DNA from: Cervus elaphus
Taxonomy: Eukaryota > Chordata > Mammalia > Artiodactyla > Cervidae
Assembly: GCF_910594005.1 (NCBI RefSeq)
Contig: NC_057841.1
Span: 13,501,001 to 13,565,000 of the forward strand
DNA length: 64,000 bases
Reading direction: 5' to 3'
A program made the position numbers and the translations under genes. The notes under the pieces were generated by a model that saw nothing but the letters and a program-made list of their open reading frames with translations, was not told the origin of the DNA and made no database searches. Positions 1 through 9,775 of this stretch are shown one piece after another. Each line of letters starts with the position of its first letter. The stretch's first letter is position 1.

Positions 1-535
1 TATAATTCACTATGGGTAATTTGAAGTACATATTCTGTGAGTAGAACAAACTATGTTTCTGTTCTAAAGATGTCATTTAAAATAAAAAGGTTCTTCTTTT
101 TATTTTAATCAGATTGCTTTTTCACATCGTCTACATCATTTTGTAACAAAGAGTCACAAATGACAGGAACACTGTTTATTACCACAATATACAAGGATAA
201 AAAAAAACACTGAATATTATTTTTCCGTCTAGCTCTTTTACTGTCTTTCTGGGATTAAAAAAAAATAAATAAACTTCCTTATGGAGTAAAAGTCACATTT
301 TTATGTTTGGCTCAGAAGGCTTTAATGAGACTTCTGCCTTTAATAAAATTTTCTAAATATCATTTGTAACTTTTATCTTAAAACAGTTTAACTCAATCAA
401 TGTTTAATATTTAAATATTAATCTGGATTTATCTTTGAAGGTAAATAATATACTTTATTATAGTTACCTAATACTGGGAGACATAAAGTCTTTACTTGCA
501 TTACTTACATTATACAATTTTGAGATAAGCTCATG
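1..535. other. AT-rich sequence, nothing recognised
   Basis: AT-rich with short A and T runs (for example near 199 and 257). No open frame, splice-site set, RNA gene or repeat family recognised by eye. Confidence 0.6.
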
Positions 536-546
536 AGGTTGAACTT

Positions 547-805
547 CAGTCCAGTTCAGTCTCTCAGTCGTGTCTGACTCTTTGCAACCCCATGAATCGC
601 AGCACGCCAGGCCTCCCTGTCCATCACCAACTCCCGGAGCTTACTCAAACCCATGTCCATCGAGTCGGTGATGCCATCCAACCATCTCATCCTCTGTCGT
701 CCCCCTCTCCTCCTGCCCACAATCCCTCCCAGCATCAGGGTCTTTTCCAAAGAGTCAACTCTTCGCATGAGGTGGCCAAAGTATTGGAGTTTCAGCTTCA
801 GCATC
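547..805 (-). mobile_element. BovB LINE 3' fragment (truncated insertion)
   Basis: The minus strand carries the extreme C-terminus of the BovB reverse-transcriptase ORF (82-aa frame at 556-804, with the GHLMRR and REAWRAAIHGVAKSQTRL-type end), then the short BovB 3' tail at the left edge. An 11-bp direct repeat, aggttgaactt, at 536-546 and 806-816 fits a target-site duplication, so this is a separate 5'-truncated insertion of about 260 bp. It is too short to encode anything functional. Confidence 0.9.
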
Positions 806-830
806 AGGTTGAACTTAAGTTTGCCTAAAT

Positions 831-905
831 GCAGTGGTTCTCAATGAGAAGGGGCAGGAGACAGTAATCTCTTCCCAGGGACATTTGGCAATTGTGTTGG
901 TGGTT
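831..905 (+). repeat. MER20-like hAT MITE fragment
   Basis: The sequence begins cagtggttctcaa and continues with a 'ccagggacatttggcaat'-type block, as in the mammalian MER20 (hAT-Charlie) element. The rest is lost or replaced by the SINE fragment that follows. Recognised from memory of the family, not by alignment. Confidence 0.55.
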
Positions 906-1017
906 TAAGTCACTCAGCTTCTCCAGGGTATCTTCCCAACCCAGAGATCGAACCTGCATCTCCTGTGTGTCCTGTATTGCAGGCAGATTCTTTACCCACT
1001 GAACGACTTGGGAAGAC
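906..1017 (-). mobile_element. Bov-tA SINE fragment
   Basis: Antisense tRNA-derived end of a Bov-tA SINE: 'atcttcccaacccagagatcgaacctgcatc' type block followed by the reversed 5' head. The 3' half is missing. Confidence 0.7.
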
Positions 1018-1029
1018 TGGCTCATTGCT

Positions 1030-1300
1030 GCTGCTGCTGCTAAGTCGCTTCAGTCGTGTCCAACTCTGTGTGACCCCATAGATGGCAACCCACCAGGCTC
1101 CCCCATCCCTGGGATTCTTCAGGCAAGAACACTGGAGTGGTTGCCATTTCCTTCTCCAATGCAGGAAAGTGAAAAGTGAAAGCAAAGTTGCTCAGTCATG
1201 TCTGACTCTTCACGACCCCATGGACTGCAGCCTACCAGGCTCCTGTGCCCATGGGACTTTCCAGGCAAGGGTACTGGAGTGGGTTGCCATTGCCTTCTCT
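1030..1300 (-). mobile_element. Bov-A2 dimeric SINE
   Basis: Two tandem BovB-derived monomers in antisense orientation, joined by the 'gaaagtgaaaagtgaaag' linker near 1166-1183. This is the standard Bov-A2 structure. A direct repeat, ctcattgct, at 1021-1029 and 1303-1311 brackets it and is the probable target duplication; a CTG/GCT triplet run marks the SINE tail. Confidence 0.88.
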
Positions 1301-1311
1301 GACTCATTGCT

Positions 1312-1683
1312 AGCAGTCAGAAAATATTAGCTATTGTCATTGCTGTTGCTACTCTAATGGCAGTTTTTGTCAAGAGTGGAAAGAGAAAGATCAAACATTT
1401 AAAAGTGCTTCCATTGAGACAACTTGAAACTGTTGAAACAACTTGAAATTGTTGGCTCAAAGGCCTCTATACATGGGGCTGAAGTGAAAGTTTAAAGGGT
1501 TTATTATATATGTACAGAATTTAAACTATCCATTGTGTTAAAAATCCTTTGAAGCCTGGGGGATGGATGGTATTGAAGTGTAGAATTCTAAATTTATACT
1601 GGTTCTACCAACATGCTCATTATATCACGTGTTTCACTATAAATGTGTTCTAGTCATAAAATCATTCTACTATATTTTCGTTG
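1312..1683. other. Unique sequence, nothing recognised
   Basis: No open frame of note and no repeat family recognised. Confidence 0.5.
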
Positions 1684-2173
1684 TTGTTCATTGTTCTGTT
1701 GCTCAGTTGTGTCCGAATATTTGCAACCCCATGAACTGCAGCACACAAGGCTTCCCTGTCCTTCACTGTCTCCCAGAGGTTGCTCAAACTCATGTCCATT
1801 GGGTCGATGATGCCATCCAACCATCTCATCCTTTGTCATCCCCTTCTCATCTTGCCAGCAATCTTTCCCAGCATTAGGGTCTTTTCCAGCGAGTCAGTTC
1901 TTCACATCAGGTGGCCAAAGTGTTGGAGCTTCAGCTTCAGATTCAGTCCTTTCAATGAACATTCAGGATTGATTTCTTTTAGGATGGACTAGTTTGATCT
2001 CCTTGCTTTCCAAGGGACTCTGAAGAGTTCTCCAGCACCGCAGTTTGAAAGCATCAATTCTTTGGCACTCAGCTTTCTTTATGGTCCAACTCTCACATCC
2101 ATACATAACTAATGATAAAACCATACCTTTGACTATATGGACCTTCATCAACAAAATGATGTCTCTGCTTTTT
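1684..2173 (-). mobile_element. Outer BovB LINE, 3' part
   Basis: 3' section of a minus-strand BovB that is interrupted at about 2173 and resumes at 3066. The minus strand reads through the C-terminal RT region (63-aa remnant at 1963-2154 with the MYGCESWTIKKAE motif) but is broken by stops and indels, so it is a dead copy. Divergence looks greater than in the inner copy, as expected for the older host element. Confidence 0.88.
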
Positions 2174-3056
2174 CAGTTCAGTTCAGTCACTCAGTCATGT
2201 CCAACTCTTTGCGACCCCATGGACTGCAGCACGCCAGGCCTCCCTGTCCTTCACCAACTCCCAGAGTTTACCCAAACCCATGTCCATTAAGTTGGTGATG
2301 CCATCCAACCATCTTATCCTCTGTTGTCCCCTTCTCCTCCTGCCCTCAATCTTTCCCAGCATCAGGGTCTTTTCAAATGAGTCAGCTCTTCACATCAGAT
2401 GGCCAAAGTATGGAGTTTCAACTTCAACATCAGTCCTTCCAATGAACACTCAGGACTGATCTCCTTTAGGATGGACTGGTTGGATTTCCTTGCAGTCCAA
2501 GGGACTCTCAAGAGTCTTCTCCAACACCACAGTTCAAAAGCATCAATTTTTCTGTGCTCAGCTTTCTTTATGGTCCAACTCTCACATCTATACATGACTA
2601 CTGGAAAAACCATAGCCTTGACTAAATGGACCTTTGTTGACAAAGTGATGTCTCTGCTTTTTAATATGCTGTCTAGGTTGGTCATAACTTTACTTCCAAG
2701 GAGTAAGCGTCTTTTAATCTCAAGGCTGCAATCACCATCTGAAGTGATTTGGAGCCCAGAAAAATAGTCAGCCACTGTTTCCACTGTTTCCCCAACTATT
2801 TGCCATGAGGTGATGGGACCAGATGCCATGATCTTAGTTTTCTGAATGTTGAGCTTTAAGCCAACTTTTTCACTCTCCTCTTTCACTTTCATCAAGAGGC
2901 TCTTTAGTTCTTCTTCACTTTCTGCCATAATGGTGGTGTCATCTGCATATCTGAGGTTATTGATATTTCTCCCCGCAATCTTGATTCCAGTTTGTGATTC
3001 CTCCAGCCCAGCATGTCTCATGATGTGCTCTGCATATGTTAAATAAGCAGGGTGAC
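2174..3056 (-). mobile_element. Inner BovB LINE nested in outer BovB
   Basis: A second BovB 3' end starts at 2174 with the cagttcagttcag tail, exactly where the outer BovB reads '...ctctgcttttt'. The heptamer gcttttt recurs at 3059-3065 and the outer element then continues with 'aatatacttaaaag'. That is the signature of a 5'-truncated BovB (about 883 bp) inserted within another BovB in the same orientation. Confidence 0.85.
2395..3021 (-). pseudogene. BovB reverse transcriptase, C-terminal part (208-aa open frame)
   Basis: Encoded by the inner BovB. The frame carries the RT catalytic YADD box at residues 25-28 followed by the palm/thumb region (KVGLKLN, QKTKIMASGP) and the MYRCESWTIKKAE segment typical of RTE-clade reverse transcriptases. 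In a complete BovB this protein has an N-terminal apurinic-type endonuclease and a central RT that copies its own mRNA at the nicked target. Here the endonuclease and the first RT motifs are absent because of 5' truncation, and the frame ends early, before the usual C-terminus. The start used is only the first Met of the open stretch, not a real initiation site. Non-functional. Confidence 0.85.
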
Positions 3057-3065
3057 TCGCTTTTT

Positions 3066-3858
3066 AATATACTTAAAAGTGATTCCACTGAAGAAGAATC
3101 ATGACTTTTCTTTCAAGGAGCAAGCATCTTTTTATTTCATGACTGCAGTCACTGTCCATAATGATGTTGGAGCCCAAGAAAATAAAATCTGTCACTGTTT
3201 CCATTCTTTCCTCATCTATTTGCTATGAAGTGATGGGGCCAGATGACATGATCCTAGTTTTTTGAATGTTAAGTTTTAAGTCAGCTTTTTCACTCTCCTC
3301 TTTCACTTCATTAAGGAACTTTAGTTCCTCTTCGCTTTCTGCCATTAGGGTGGTGTCATCTGCATATATGAAGTTATTGATATTTCTCCTAGCAATCTTG
3401 ATTCCTGCTTGTGCTTCATCCAGACCAGCATTTTACATGAAGTACTCTGCATGTAAATTAAGTAAACAGAGGGACAATATACAGCCTTGACATACTCCTT
3501 TCCCAGTTTTGAACTGGTCCATTGTTCCATGTCTGGTTCTAACTATTGCTTCTTGACCTGCGTACAGATTTCTCAGGAGGCAGGTCAGGTGGTCTGGTAT
3601 CCCCATCTCTTGAAGAATTTTCCACAGTTTACTGTGATCCACACAGTCAAACACTTTAGCATAGTCAATAAAGCCAAAGTAGATGTTTTTCTGGAATTCT
3701 GTTGCTTTTTCTATGATCCAGTGGATGTTGACAATTTGACCTCTGGTTCCTTTGCCTTTTGTAAATCCAGCGTATACATCTGGAAGTTCTTGTTTCTTGT
3801 ACTGTTGAAGCCTAGCTTGAAGGATTTTGAGTATGATCTTGATAGTGTGTGAAATGAG
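3066..3858 (-). mobile_element. Outer BovB LINE, 5' part
   Basis: Continuation of the BovB begun at 1684, beyond the nested insertion. The minus strand gives RT palm remnants: a 73-aa piece at 3433-3654 with the FDCVDHSKLW motif and the G-x-C-Q-G-C region, and a broken YADD-region block at 3345-3430 (antisense 'gtggtgtcatctgcatat'). Several frameshifts and stops. The 5' end is truncated near 3858. Confidence 0.85.
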
Positions 3859-4753
3859 GGCAACTGCCTCTTTTTTTAGGCAACAGTTTCACTGTCTCTG
3901 TTTTTGCTTCTTAGATTTTATTTAAACTTCTCTCAATGCTATAGAATTACAAGTGGAATGCTTACCTCCAATGTGGAGTAACTCTCTTTCCTGACTCTAG
4001 AAAATTTGGGCCCTATTTCATACACTTATGACAGGAGAGTCTCACGTATCACAATCAGGAGTTTGTGTTTGTGTGATTGTCAGTGGGTTCCTCTCTGAAC
4101 CGAAAGCTCTATCATCATAGTGACTTTATGTATTTTCAATACTCATTTCCAGTGTCAAGCCCAAGCCCAATACACATGGCAGATGGTAAGTGAATGAAAA
4201 GAACACCTTCTAGTCCACATTAATACTTTATATTTGCTTTGTATTAATATATACATGGTGATATGGTCAAATACTGTCTTATTGTATTTTCTTTTACCAA
4301 TCTAGAATTGATGCCACTTCACCCTATATATATCTTTGCATCTCAGAAAATCGTTTTCTTTATGGTTTAGATTAGATTCTGCCAATAAAATATACTTATG
4401 GTGAATTCAGCAGAAACGGAAGAAAGCATGGCTTGAGGCAGCAGAACCTGTGCTGCTCCAGGCAGTTAAGGCGGCCGTCAGAGCCCAGCCTGACCTTCGC
4501 TCTCAAGCCCTCAGGTGGCTCTTTAAGGCTCCAATTCTGATATGAAATTCCTTTTTACAGGAAATGTCCACCCTGGCTTCTGTTTTCCTGTTATAATGCT
4601 AACTTACAATAAGTTTAGAGGATCTCCATTTTGCTAAAGAAGAACATTGCATATACACAATTTTACAGGGAATAGAAAGACTTAAAATTCAGATTATTGT
4701 CTTGTCTAATATTTTCAGAGCCACACACAGTGCTGTCCAAACTCCACGTTTAA
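3859..4753. other. Unique sequence, nothing recognised
   Basis: No coding frame or repeat family recognised. A slightly GC-richer patch near 4430-4510 has no associated open frame. Confidence 0.5.
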
Positions 4754-4975
4754 GGGCTTCCCAGGTGGCGCTAGCGGTAGAGAACCTGCCTGACAATGCA
4801 AGAGACTCAGAAGACTTGGGTTCGATCCTTGGATGGGGAAGATCAATTGGAGGAGGGCAGGACAACCCACTGCAGTATTCTTGCCTGGAGAATCCCAGGG
4901 ACAGAGGAGCCTGGCGGGCTGTGGTCCACAGGGTCGCAAAGAGTCGGGCATACTGAAGCAACTTAGCACTCACAC
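4754..4975 (+). mobile_element. Bov-tA SINE
   Basis: Sense-strand element opening with gggcttcccaggtggcgc (tRNA-Glu-derived head with Pol III A-box), followed by the 'gttcgatcc' B-box-like block near 4821 and the BovB-type tail with 'ggtcgcaaagagtcgg'. Near full length. Confidence 0.92.
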
Positions 4976-5775
4976 ATTAAACCATGTTTCACTTCCTTTT
5001 AGATACTGAGTTATGGGCAATATTACTACAGTAATTGATATTATATTTTATTAGTTTATTAAAACATGATGATACACATAGTTTTGAAATTTAAAATAGT
5101 TTTTGTGACAAAATGTGATACAGATATTTTCCTGCACAGTAACATCTTTTTTCACTATTCTCACATTCAAATCCATTCAGACAGCATGATGGTTTAAAGA
5201 TAAAAGAATGAAGAGAAATCAGTCATTTTGTCCTAAAATATTGAGTTGTGTTGCTATCCTTGTTTCTGTGTTTGGTGGTATAAATGTGCTAGTGATTCAG
5301 ATCTGAATAGTTAGTCCCTGAAGTCCTTTTGCATGGATTCATTTATAGTCATCTAATATGAGCAACCTTAGTTTTGGTTTTAAGACTATCACTTGTGACT
5401 GCTCTTCCTGTTTGCTACAAATCTACCACAGACAATGCAGACAAGGCCTCAAAAAGCTCCAGTCATTTATTCTGAAAGATGACTGATTTAGAAAGAATAA
5501 AAAGGGACTATTGAGTGTAACCTTTTCAAATCTAACAGAAGTCACTGCATTCCTTCCTTCTGAATTTCATGCCTGTACTTGGTCACATGGTTGCGTGCTT
5601 ATTGCTTTTACAACATGTGTCCTCTTAAATGAAGATACCAGAAGGGAGCCATGTTTCATCATGGAGATGGCAGTTATAAAGTCCTTTATGAACTGTGTGT
5701 GCAAGAAGGTGTTAATGCATAACTACACAAGGAATTTATTGATTCTAATTCTGATTATATTCTGAGAAGTACCAC
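4976..5775. other. Unique sequence left of the provirus
   Basis: AT-rich. The 84-aa plus-strand frame at 5511-5765 shows no recognised domain and no splice or promoter support, so it is not called as a gene. Confidence 0.5.
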
Positions 5776-5780
5776 GAGGG
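5776..5780. repeat. Provirus target-site duplication, left copy
   Basis: gaggg directly before the LTR end TGTTCT; the identical pentamer follows the other LTR at 12779-12783. A 5-bp host duplication is within the 4-6 bp range of retroviral integration. Confidence 0.85.
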
Positions 5781-6210
5781 TGTTCTGCCCGTAGTCCGAG
5801 TCCCCGGTCGGGAAAGAAGACTCCTCGAAACAATGCAACTCGCAATAGGGGAATTTATTACTGACTCGAGCCAGGGCCTCCCGCCCTCACCAGGTGTGTG
5901 AGGACGAAAGGCCCCGAGCCCCAGTTCTCTCGGGTATTTATTAGGTCAAAATAAGCAGCAGGTAGTTGGCGCAATTGGATTGGTTACACAGTGGGTAGTT
6001 GGCGCAAGCTGATAGGTTACACAGTTGCAAGGTAATTTTTGTTGGCCCAACGTGAGGCTTTCAGCTTTCCCCTGATAGGTTCCCTTTTCTCTGGCTAGGC
6101 ATATGTTGATTGGCTGGCTCTAGGAGGCCTGATTATTATGTTACCCTGGGAAACCAGGCTACTCCCTAATCTAGGCTGCCTGCCATGGCGTTAGCCGTGA
6201 CAGCCTCACA
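5781..6210 (-). repeat. Proviral 3' LTR (430 bp)
   Basis: Starts TGTGAGG and ends AGAACA on the minus strand (canonical TG...CA ends). It matches the other LTR over the same 430-bp length except at five positions, all transitions, three of them in CpG/TpG-type contexts. It carries CCAAT-type motifs in U3, two copies of the block ggtagttggcgcaa (plus-strand reading), a TATA-like AATAAATACCC complement at 5932-5945 and a polyadenylation signal complement (tttatt) at 5854-5859. Confidence 0.96.
5854..5859 (-). promoter_or_regulatory. Polyadenylation signal of the 3' LTR
   Basis: AATAAA on the minus strand, about 75 nt downstream of the TATA-like box, where the R region of a retroviral LTR normally ends. 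It would direct 3' processing of proviral transcripts. Position-based inference. Confidence 0.6.
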
Positions 6211-6220
6211 TTTCCCCCCT
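6211..6220 (-). promoter_or_regulatory. Polypurine tract (plus-strand primer)
   Basis: AGGGGGGAAA on the minus strand abuts the 3' LTR exactly. In retroviruses this purine run resists RNase H and primes second-strand DNA synthesis. It is well preserved. Confidence 0.9.
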
Positions 6221-6229
6221 GTCTGTTGT

Positions 6230-7146
6230 TCAAGTAGAGGAATCTTCCTCTTTACTCTGTGAAATTGACTGATATTGTTGTCTCAATACCATAATTTGGA
6301 TGGTATTTAGGCGCTCCCTAATAAATGAGACCATACGGTTTAAAATGCATGGACCAAAGGTCAGTAACAATATTAATACTATGAGTGGACCCAGGAGGGT
6401 GGAAATCAAAGTGGTCAACCAGGGGGAGTGCTGAAACCAAGATTTAAACCAGCCTTGTTGGGCTTCTCGTTCTCTCTTCCACTGGGCTAGTCCCTCTCTT
6501 ACTTTTTAGAGAGATTTTTTGTACCACCCCTGAATGGTCGATATAGAAACAGCATTCTTTTCTCAGTGCTGCACATAATCTTCCTTGTTGCAGAAACAGC
6601 AAATCTAAACCTCTCCTATTCTGTAACATTACTTCAGCCAAGGAGCTCAAGGATTCTTGGAGGTGCGAAATGGACTGTTCCCTTGGTTTCGCAACCCCAA
6701 GCGGCGCAATAAAAAGAGTCAATTTCCCCACATTTTTCATTTTGGTTCTGATCTCTTCTTCCCCCCAGGCAGACACAGACAGGCACCTGTTCGTAGTACT
6801 GTGGGCCTTTTCGCTCACAGTTACGGGTGAACAGACCGAAAGAGCCGTGGGCAAAGAACTTGGTCAGTTGGTGGGGACCAAACCCATTACCGTCAGCCAC
6901 CAGCACGCACAAATCAAAGGTCAGTACTGGCCACCATGTCCCTTTGGGGGCCACTTTGGAGCTCGAATTAAGCACTTTTTCAGTCTCAGGATTGTAGATC
7001 ACCCAAGTCAGGTTAGCTGGCTGATGGGGGTTGTGGCTGGTTGCTCCTGGGCCGATGAAAACTGTTATCAGCAGGAGAGTTAAGAGGGCTCCCGTTGTAC
7101 GAGTTTCAGTTTCAAAAGATTTGACAGGTGAGGTCTTGCCTCCCAT
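6230..7146 (-). pseudogene. env: Envelope (env) remnant with internal deletion
   Basis: The frame opens at a true ATG (7144-7146), with a hydrophobic signal-peptide-like stretch and the N-terminal part of a gammaretroviral SU (open 6634-7146, 170 aa). The receptor-binding/C-terminal SU, the SU-TM cleavage site and the fusion peptide are absent: TM ectodomain sequence follows directly in a different frame (6444 to about 6700). It has the LQNRR-type heptad region and a CX6CC motif near 6550-6576. After a further frame change, the membrane anchor and cytoplasmic tail (6230-6418) are open, ending 9 nt from the polypurine tract. Env mediates receptor binding and membrane fusion in intact viruses; this copy cannot make a complete protein. 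The start overlaps the end of pol by 67 nt. Confidence 0.88.
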
Positions 7147-8189
7147 TCTGCTTGCATCTTCTCCTGTTCTTCTGGGGTGGCTTGCCGCACGTGATTGCAG
7201 TGAACCTAGGGCCCGATCCCGTCGACCTTAACAGCAGTAGGAGTGGTAAGGAGAACAACATAAGGGCCTTTCCATCTAGGTTCTAATGCTTTAGATTGGT
7301 GTCATTTTACCCAAACCCAATCACCCGGGCCAATATTATGTGAGGGGATGGTCCCCTTGCTTGTTCCCTCGTGTATCTCTCAAATTAATTTCCAAACATG
7401 GCTATGCACCTTGCTTAATGCCATCAGTGATTGCTGGAATTGTCCCAAGGTAGGGGGTGGTAGGCATTTTCCCTCGAATATAGGACACACAGGAGGGGGT
7501 CTTCCATACAGAATCTCAAAAGGGGTAAGATTCAGCTTATAAGGGGTGTTACGCGCTCGAAAGAGCGCGAAGGGAAGGAGGGTCACCCAGTCCCCGCCAG
7601 TCTCTATTGCCAACTTTGTCAGAGTTTCTTTTAGGGTCCAATCCATTCTCTCAACCTGTCCTGAGCTCTGGGGATTATATTCACAATGTAACTTCCATTT
7701 TGTCCCCAGAGCTTGGGCCAGCCCTTGTACAATCTGGCTCACAAAGGCAGGTCTGTTATCTGAGCCCATAGTCACTGGCAGCCCATACCTAGGCACTATC
7801 TCCTCTAAGATCTTTTTAGCAACCACTGTTGCTGTCTCTCCCTTAGTGGGGAAGGCTTTTACCCACCCCGAGAAGGTATCTACCAGAACCAACAGATAGC
7901 AATACCCATACTTGCCTGGTCTTACCTCAGTGAAATCTATCTCCCAGTGTTGCCCTGGCTCTTCCCCTCGGTACCTCGTTCCAGTGTGCTGCCTTTTCCC
8001 TGTCCTCATCAGCTGACACGCTTTGCAAGCCTGGATTATTTCTCGTACAGTTGCATTTTGTCGAGGGAACCTCAGGCAGGCTGTCTGGAGAAGAGTCAAG
8101 GTCTTTTTCTCTCCCAAGTGTGTAGTTGTGTGCAGGTGTTCACATAGGTGACGACCCAGGATGGCAGGCAATATCAGGTTGTTTTGATC
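7080..8189 (-). pseudogene. pol: Integrase region of pol
   Basis: Main open stretch 7380-8171 (263 codons). An N-terminal zinc-binding HHCC region (His near residues 14/18, Cys 49 and 52) precedes a DDE core with Asp79 (EIDFTE), Asp138 (GSDNRP) and Glu174 (GQVERM), spacing DX35E. Catalytic residues are retained. The C-terminal DNA-binding part continues in the same frame (PGDWVWVK...) but is cut by stops at 7380-7382, 7302-7304 and 7206-7208; the frame finally ends at 7080-7082. An in-frame TGA at 8190-8192 separates it from RT. Integrase inserts viral DNA into host chromosomes; this one is inactive because of the stops. Confidence 0.93.
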
Positions 8190-8951
8190 TCAGTACCATC
8201 CATCTTTGTTATTCTTCTGGAGGGTGGTATCCTCGTTGATCCAAATGAGGTCAGGGAGGGAATAGTCGGGGACTGGAGGCAGAGTCCCCATACCAGGAGG
8301 TGGAAGTCCCATGGCTAATATGGGGGCGGCGTAGTCCCGGCTGGCCGCTTTTAGTAGGGCCCGTCTGAGTGTCTGGAAAGCCTGTTTCATTGGCTCAGTC
8401 CAAGTCCAATTTGGGGTCTCTTTACTTCCCTCATATAAGGGCCGGGCCTTCTCAGCAAACCCCATGATCCATAGTCTACAATATCCAACAGTCTCTAAAA
8501 ACTCACTCACCTGGCGAGGGGTCTTGGGCTCTGGTACCTGCAATATTGTTTCCTTCATGGCCTGAGTTAGCCACCTTTGCCCCTGCCTGATCTTATACCC
8601 CAAATAGGTGACCTCTTGCCGGGATATTTGCACCTTCTTTGTGCTAGCATGATATCCCAAGGTGCCTAGAGTCTGTAAGAGGTCACCAGTGGCACGGCTG
8701 CATGCCTCCTCTGTGGTTCCAGCCAACATAAGGTCATCCACATATTGCAGCAGGATGACCTCTGGGTGGCGAGTCTGATATTCATAGAGGTCCTCACTCA
8801 AAGCCTCATTAAACAAGGTAGGGGAGTTTTTGAACCCTTGTGGGAGGCGGGTCCAAGTTAGTTGTACTACCAGTTGGCCTTCCCCCTCAGTCCCCTCAAA
8901 GGCAAATATTTCCTGGCTCTGGGCCACCAGGGGTAGGCTGAAAAAAAGCAT
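8190..8951 (-). pseudogene. pol: Reverse transcriptase palm/thumb; connection and RNase H missing
   Basis: Open for 253 codons, with LPQGFKNSP and the catalytic YVDD box at residues 70-73, then the thumb (TPRQVSEFLETVGYCRLW). After about residue 195 the sequence passes straight from early connection-domain sequence to an AASRDYAAPILAMG segment that normally follows RNase H. The remaining connection subdomain and the whole RNase H domain are therefore deleted (on the order of 1 kb, estimated from family size). No RNase H DEDD set is present anywhere in the provirus. The frame differs from the upstream RT piece, so a frameshift lies near 8940. Ends at TGA 8190-8192. Confidence 0.9.
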
Positions 8952-9570
8952 CTTTCAAGTCCAACACAGTGTACCAAGTGTACTCAGGCAGCAGACTGCT
9001 CAGGAGGGTATACGGGTTGGGGACAGTAGGGTGTATATCACTCACCCGCTTGTTGACTTCTCGTAGGTCCTGGACAGGTCTGTAATCCGTACTCCCTGGC
9101 TTCTTCACCGGTAGTAAGGGGGTGTTCCAAGGGGATTGGCACCGCTTGAGAATTCCGGCATCCATGAGCCGTCGAATGTGGGGAGTGATCCCCCGCCGAG
9201 CCTCCTTGCTCATAGGATATTGCTTCACCCTCACAGGAGTTGCCTCGGCTTTTAATTCGATGACTACCGGATGTCTCTGTTTAGCCAGTCCCATTCCTGC
9301 TGTTTCTGCCCATGCCAACGGATATTTGTGGACCCACAGTTGTACATCTGGTGCTATAACCTCTGAGGGCTTAGGCACAAAAAGTCTGTATTCATCTCTT
9401 AAAGCTAGAGACAAGACATGTATCGACTGTCCAAGTCCATCCGTGACTGACATTCCCCCAGGGTCAAAATGGATCTGAGCATTAACTTTAGTCAACAAGT
9501 CCCGTCCAAGTAGAGGGGCTGGGCATTCTGGTATCACCAAAAACGAATGGGACACCTGATGGGTCCCCAA
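8896..9570 (-). pseudogene. pol: C-terminal protease and N-terminal reverse transcriptase
   Basis: A 224-codon open stretch. It starts with the C-terminal protease segment (PLLGRDLL at residues 19-26), then runs into the RT fingers/palm, with PLLPVKKPG, DYRPVQDLREVN and the first catalytic Asp in TVLDLKDAFF. It ends after a frame change near 8940. The upstream half of protease is in another frame, so a break lies near 9570. Matches the gammaretroviral PR-RT order with no gap. Confidence 0.93.
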
Positions 9571-9772
9571 ATTTACTTTCCGTTCTGTGGTCCAACAACA
9601 TTTTTTTTGTCCCCGTGGCTCCCTGCACCAAGCTGGTTTTCTTAGACATTGGTCCCAGTTTTTTATTTAAAACAGAGTGTTGGGGGCCAGTGTCCACCAT
9701 GAAGCCAGCGGGTTTCCCCTCTACATGTATGGTTACCCAGGACTCGGGGAGGGGTGTCGAGTCTTGACTCCC
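9488..9772 (-). pseudogene. pro: N-terminal protease (pro) region
   Basis: Follows the TAG at 9773-9775 in the same frame. The active-site motif reads VDTGPQHSVL (expected aspartyl protease D-T/S-G triad; the residue after Gly is Pro, where Ala is usual). The open frame continues to 9488 but leaves the protease frame near 9570. In intact viruses this protease cleaves Gag and Gag-Pol. Confidence 0.88.
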
Positions 9773-9775
9773 CTA
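9773..9775 (-). promoter_or_regulatory. Amber codon at the gag-pol boundary (readthrough-type)
   Basis: On the minus strand the context is GAC TAG GGG AGT CAA, directly before the protease-encoding frame. Gammaretroviruses make Gag-Pol by suppressing a UAG at this place. Downstream pseudoknot potential was not tested. The nucleocapsid knuckle lies in a different frame, so readthrough here would no longer join an intact gag. Confidence 0.7.

Noticed and set aside
4754..4840. tRNA-like A and B boxes
   Set aside because: They belong to the tRNA-Glu-derived head of Bov-tA SINEs, not to a tRNA gene; the same applies to every SINE in the window.
7348..9478. Several plus-strand open frames of 60-120 codons across the provirus
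   Set aside because: They are shadows of the minus-strand pol genes and show no domain of their own.
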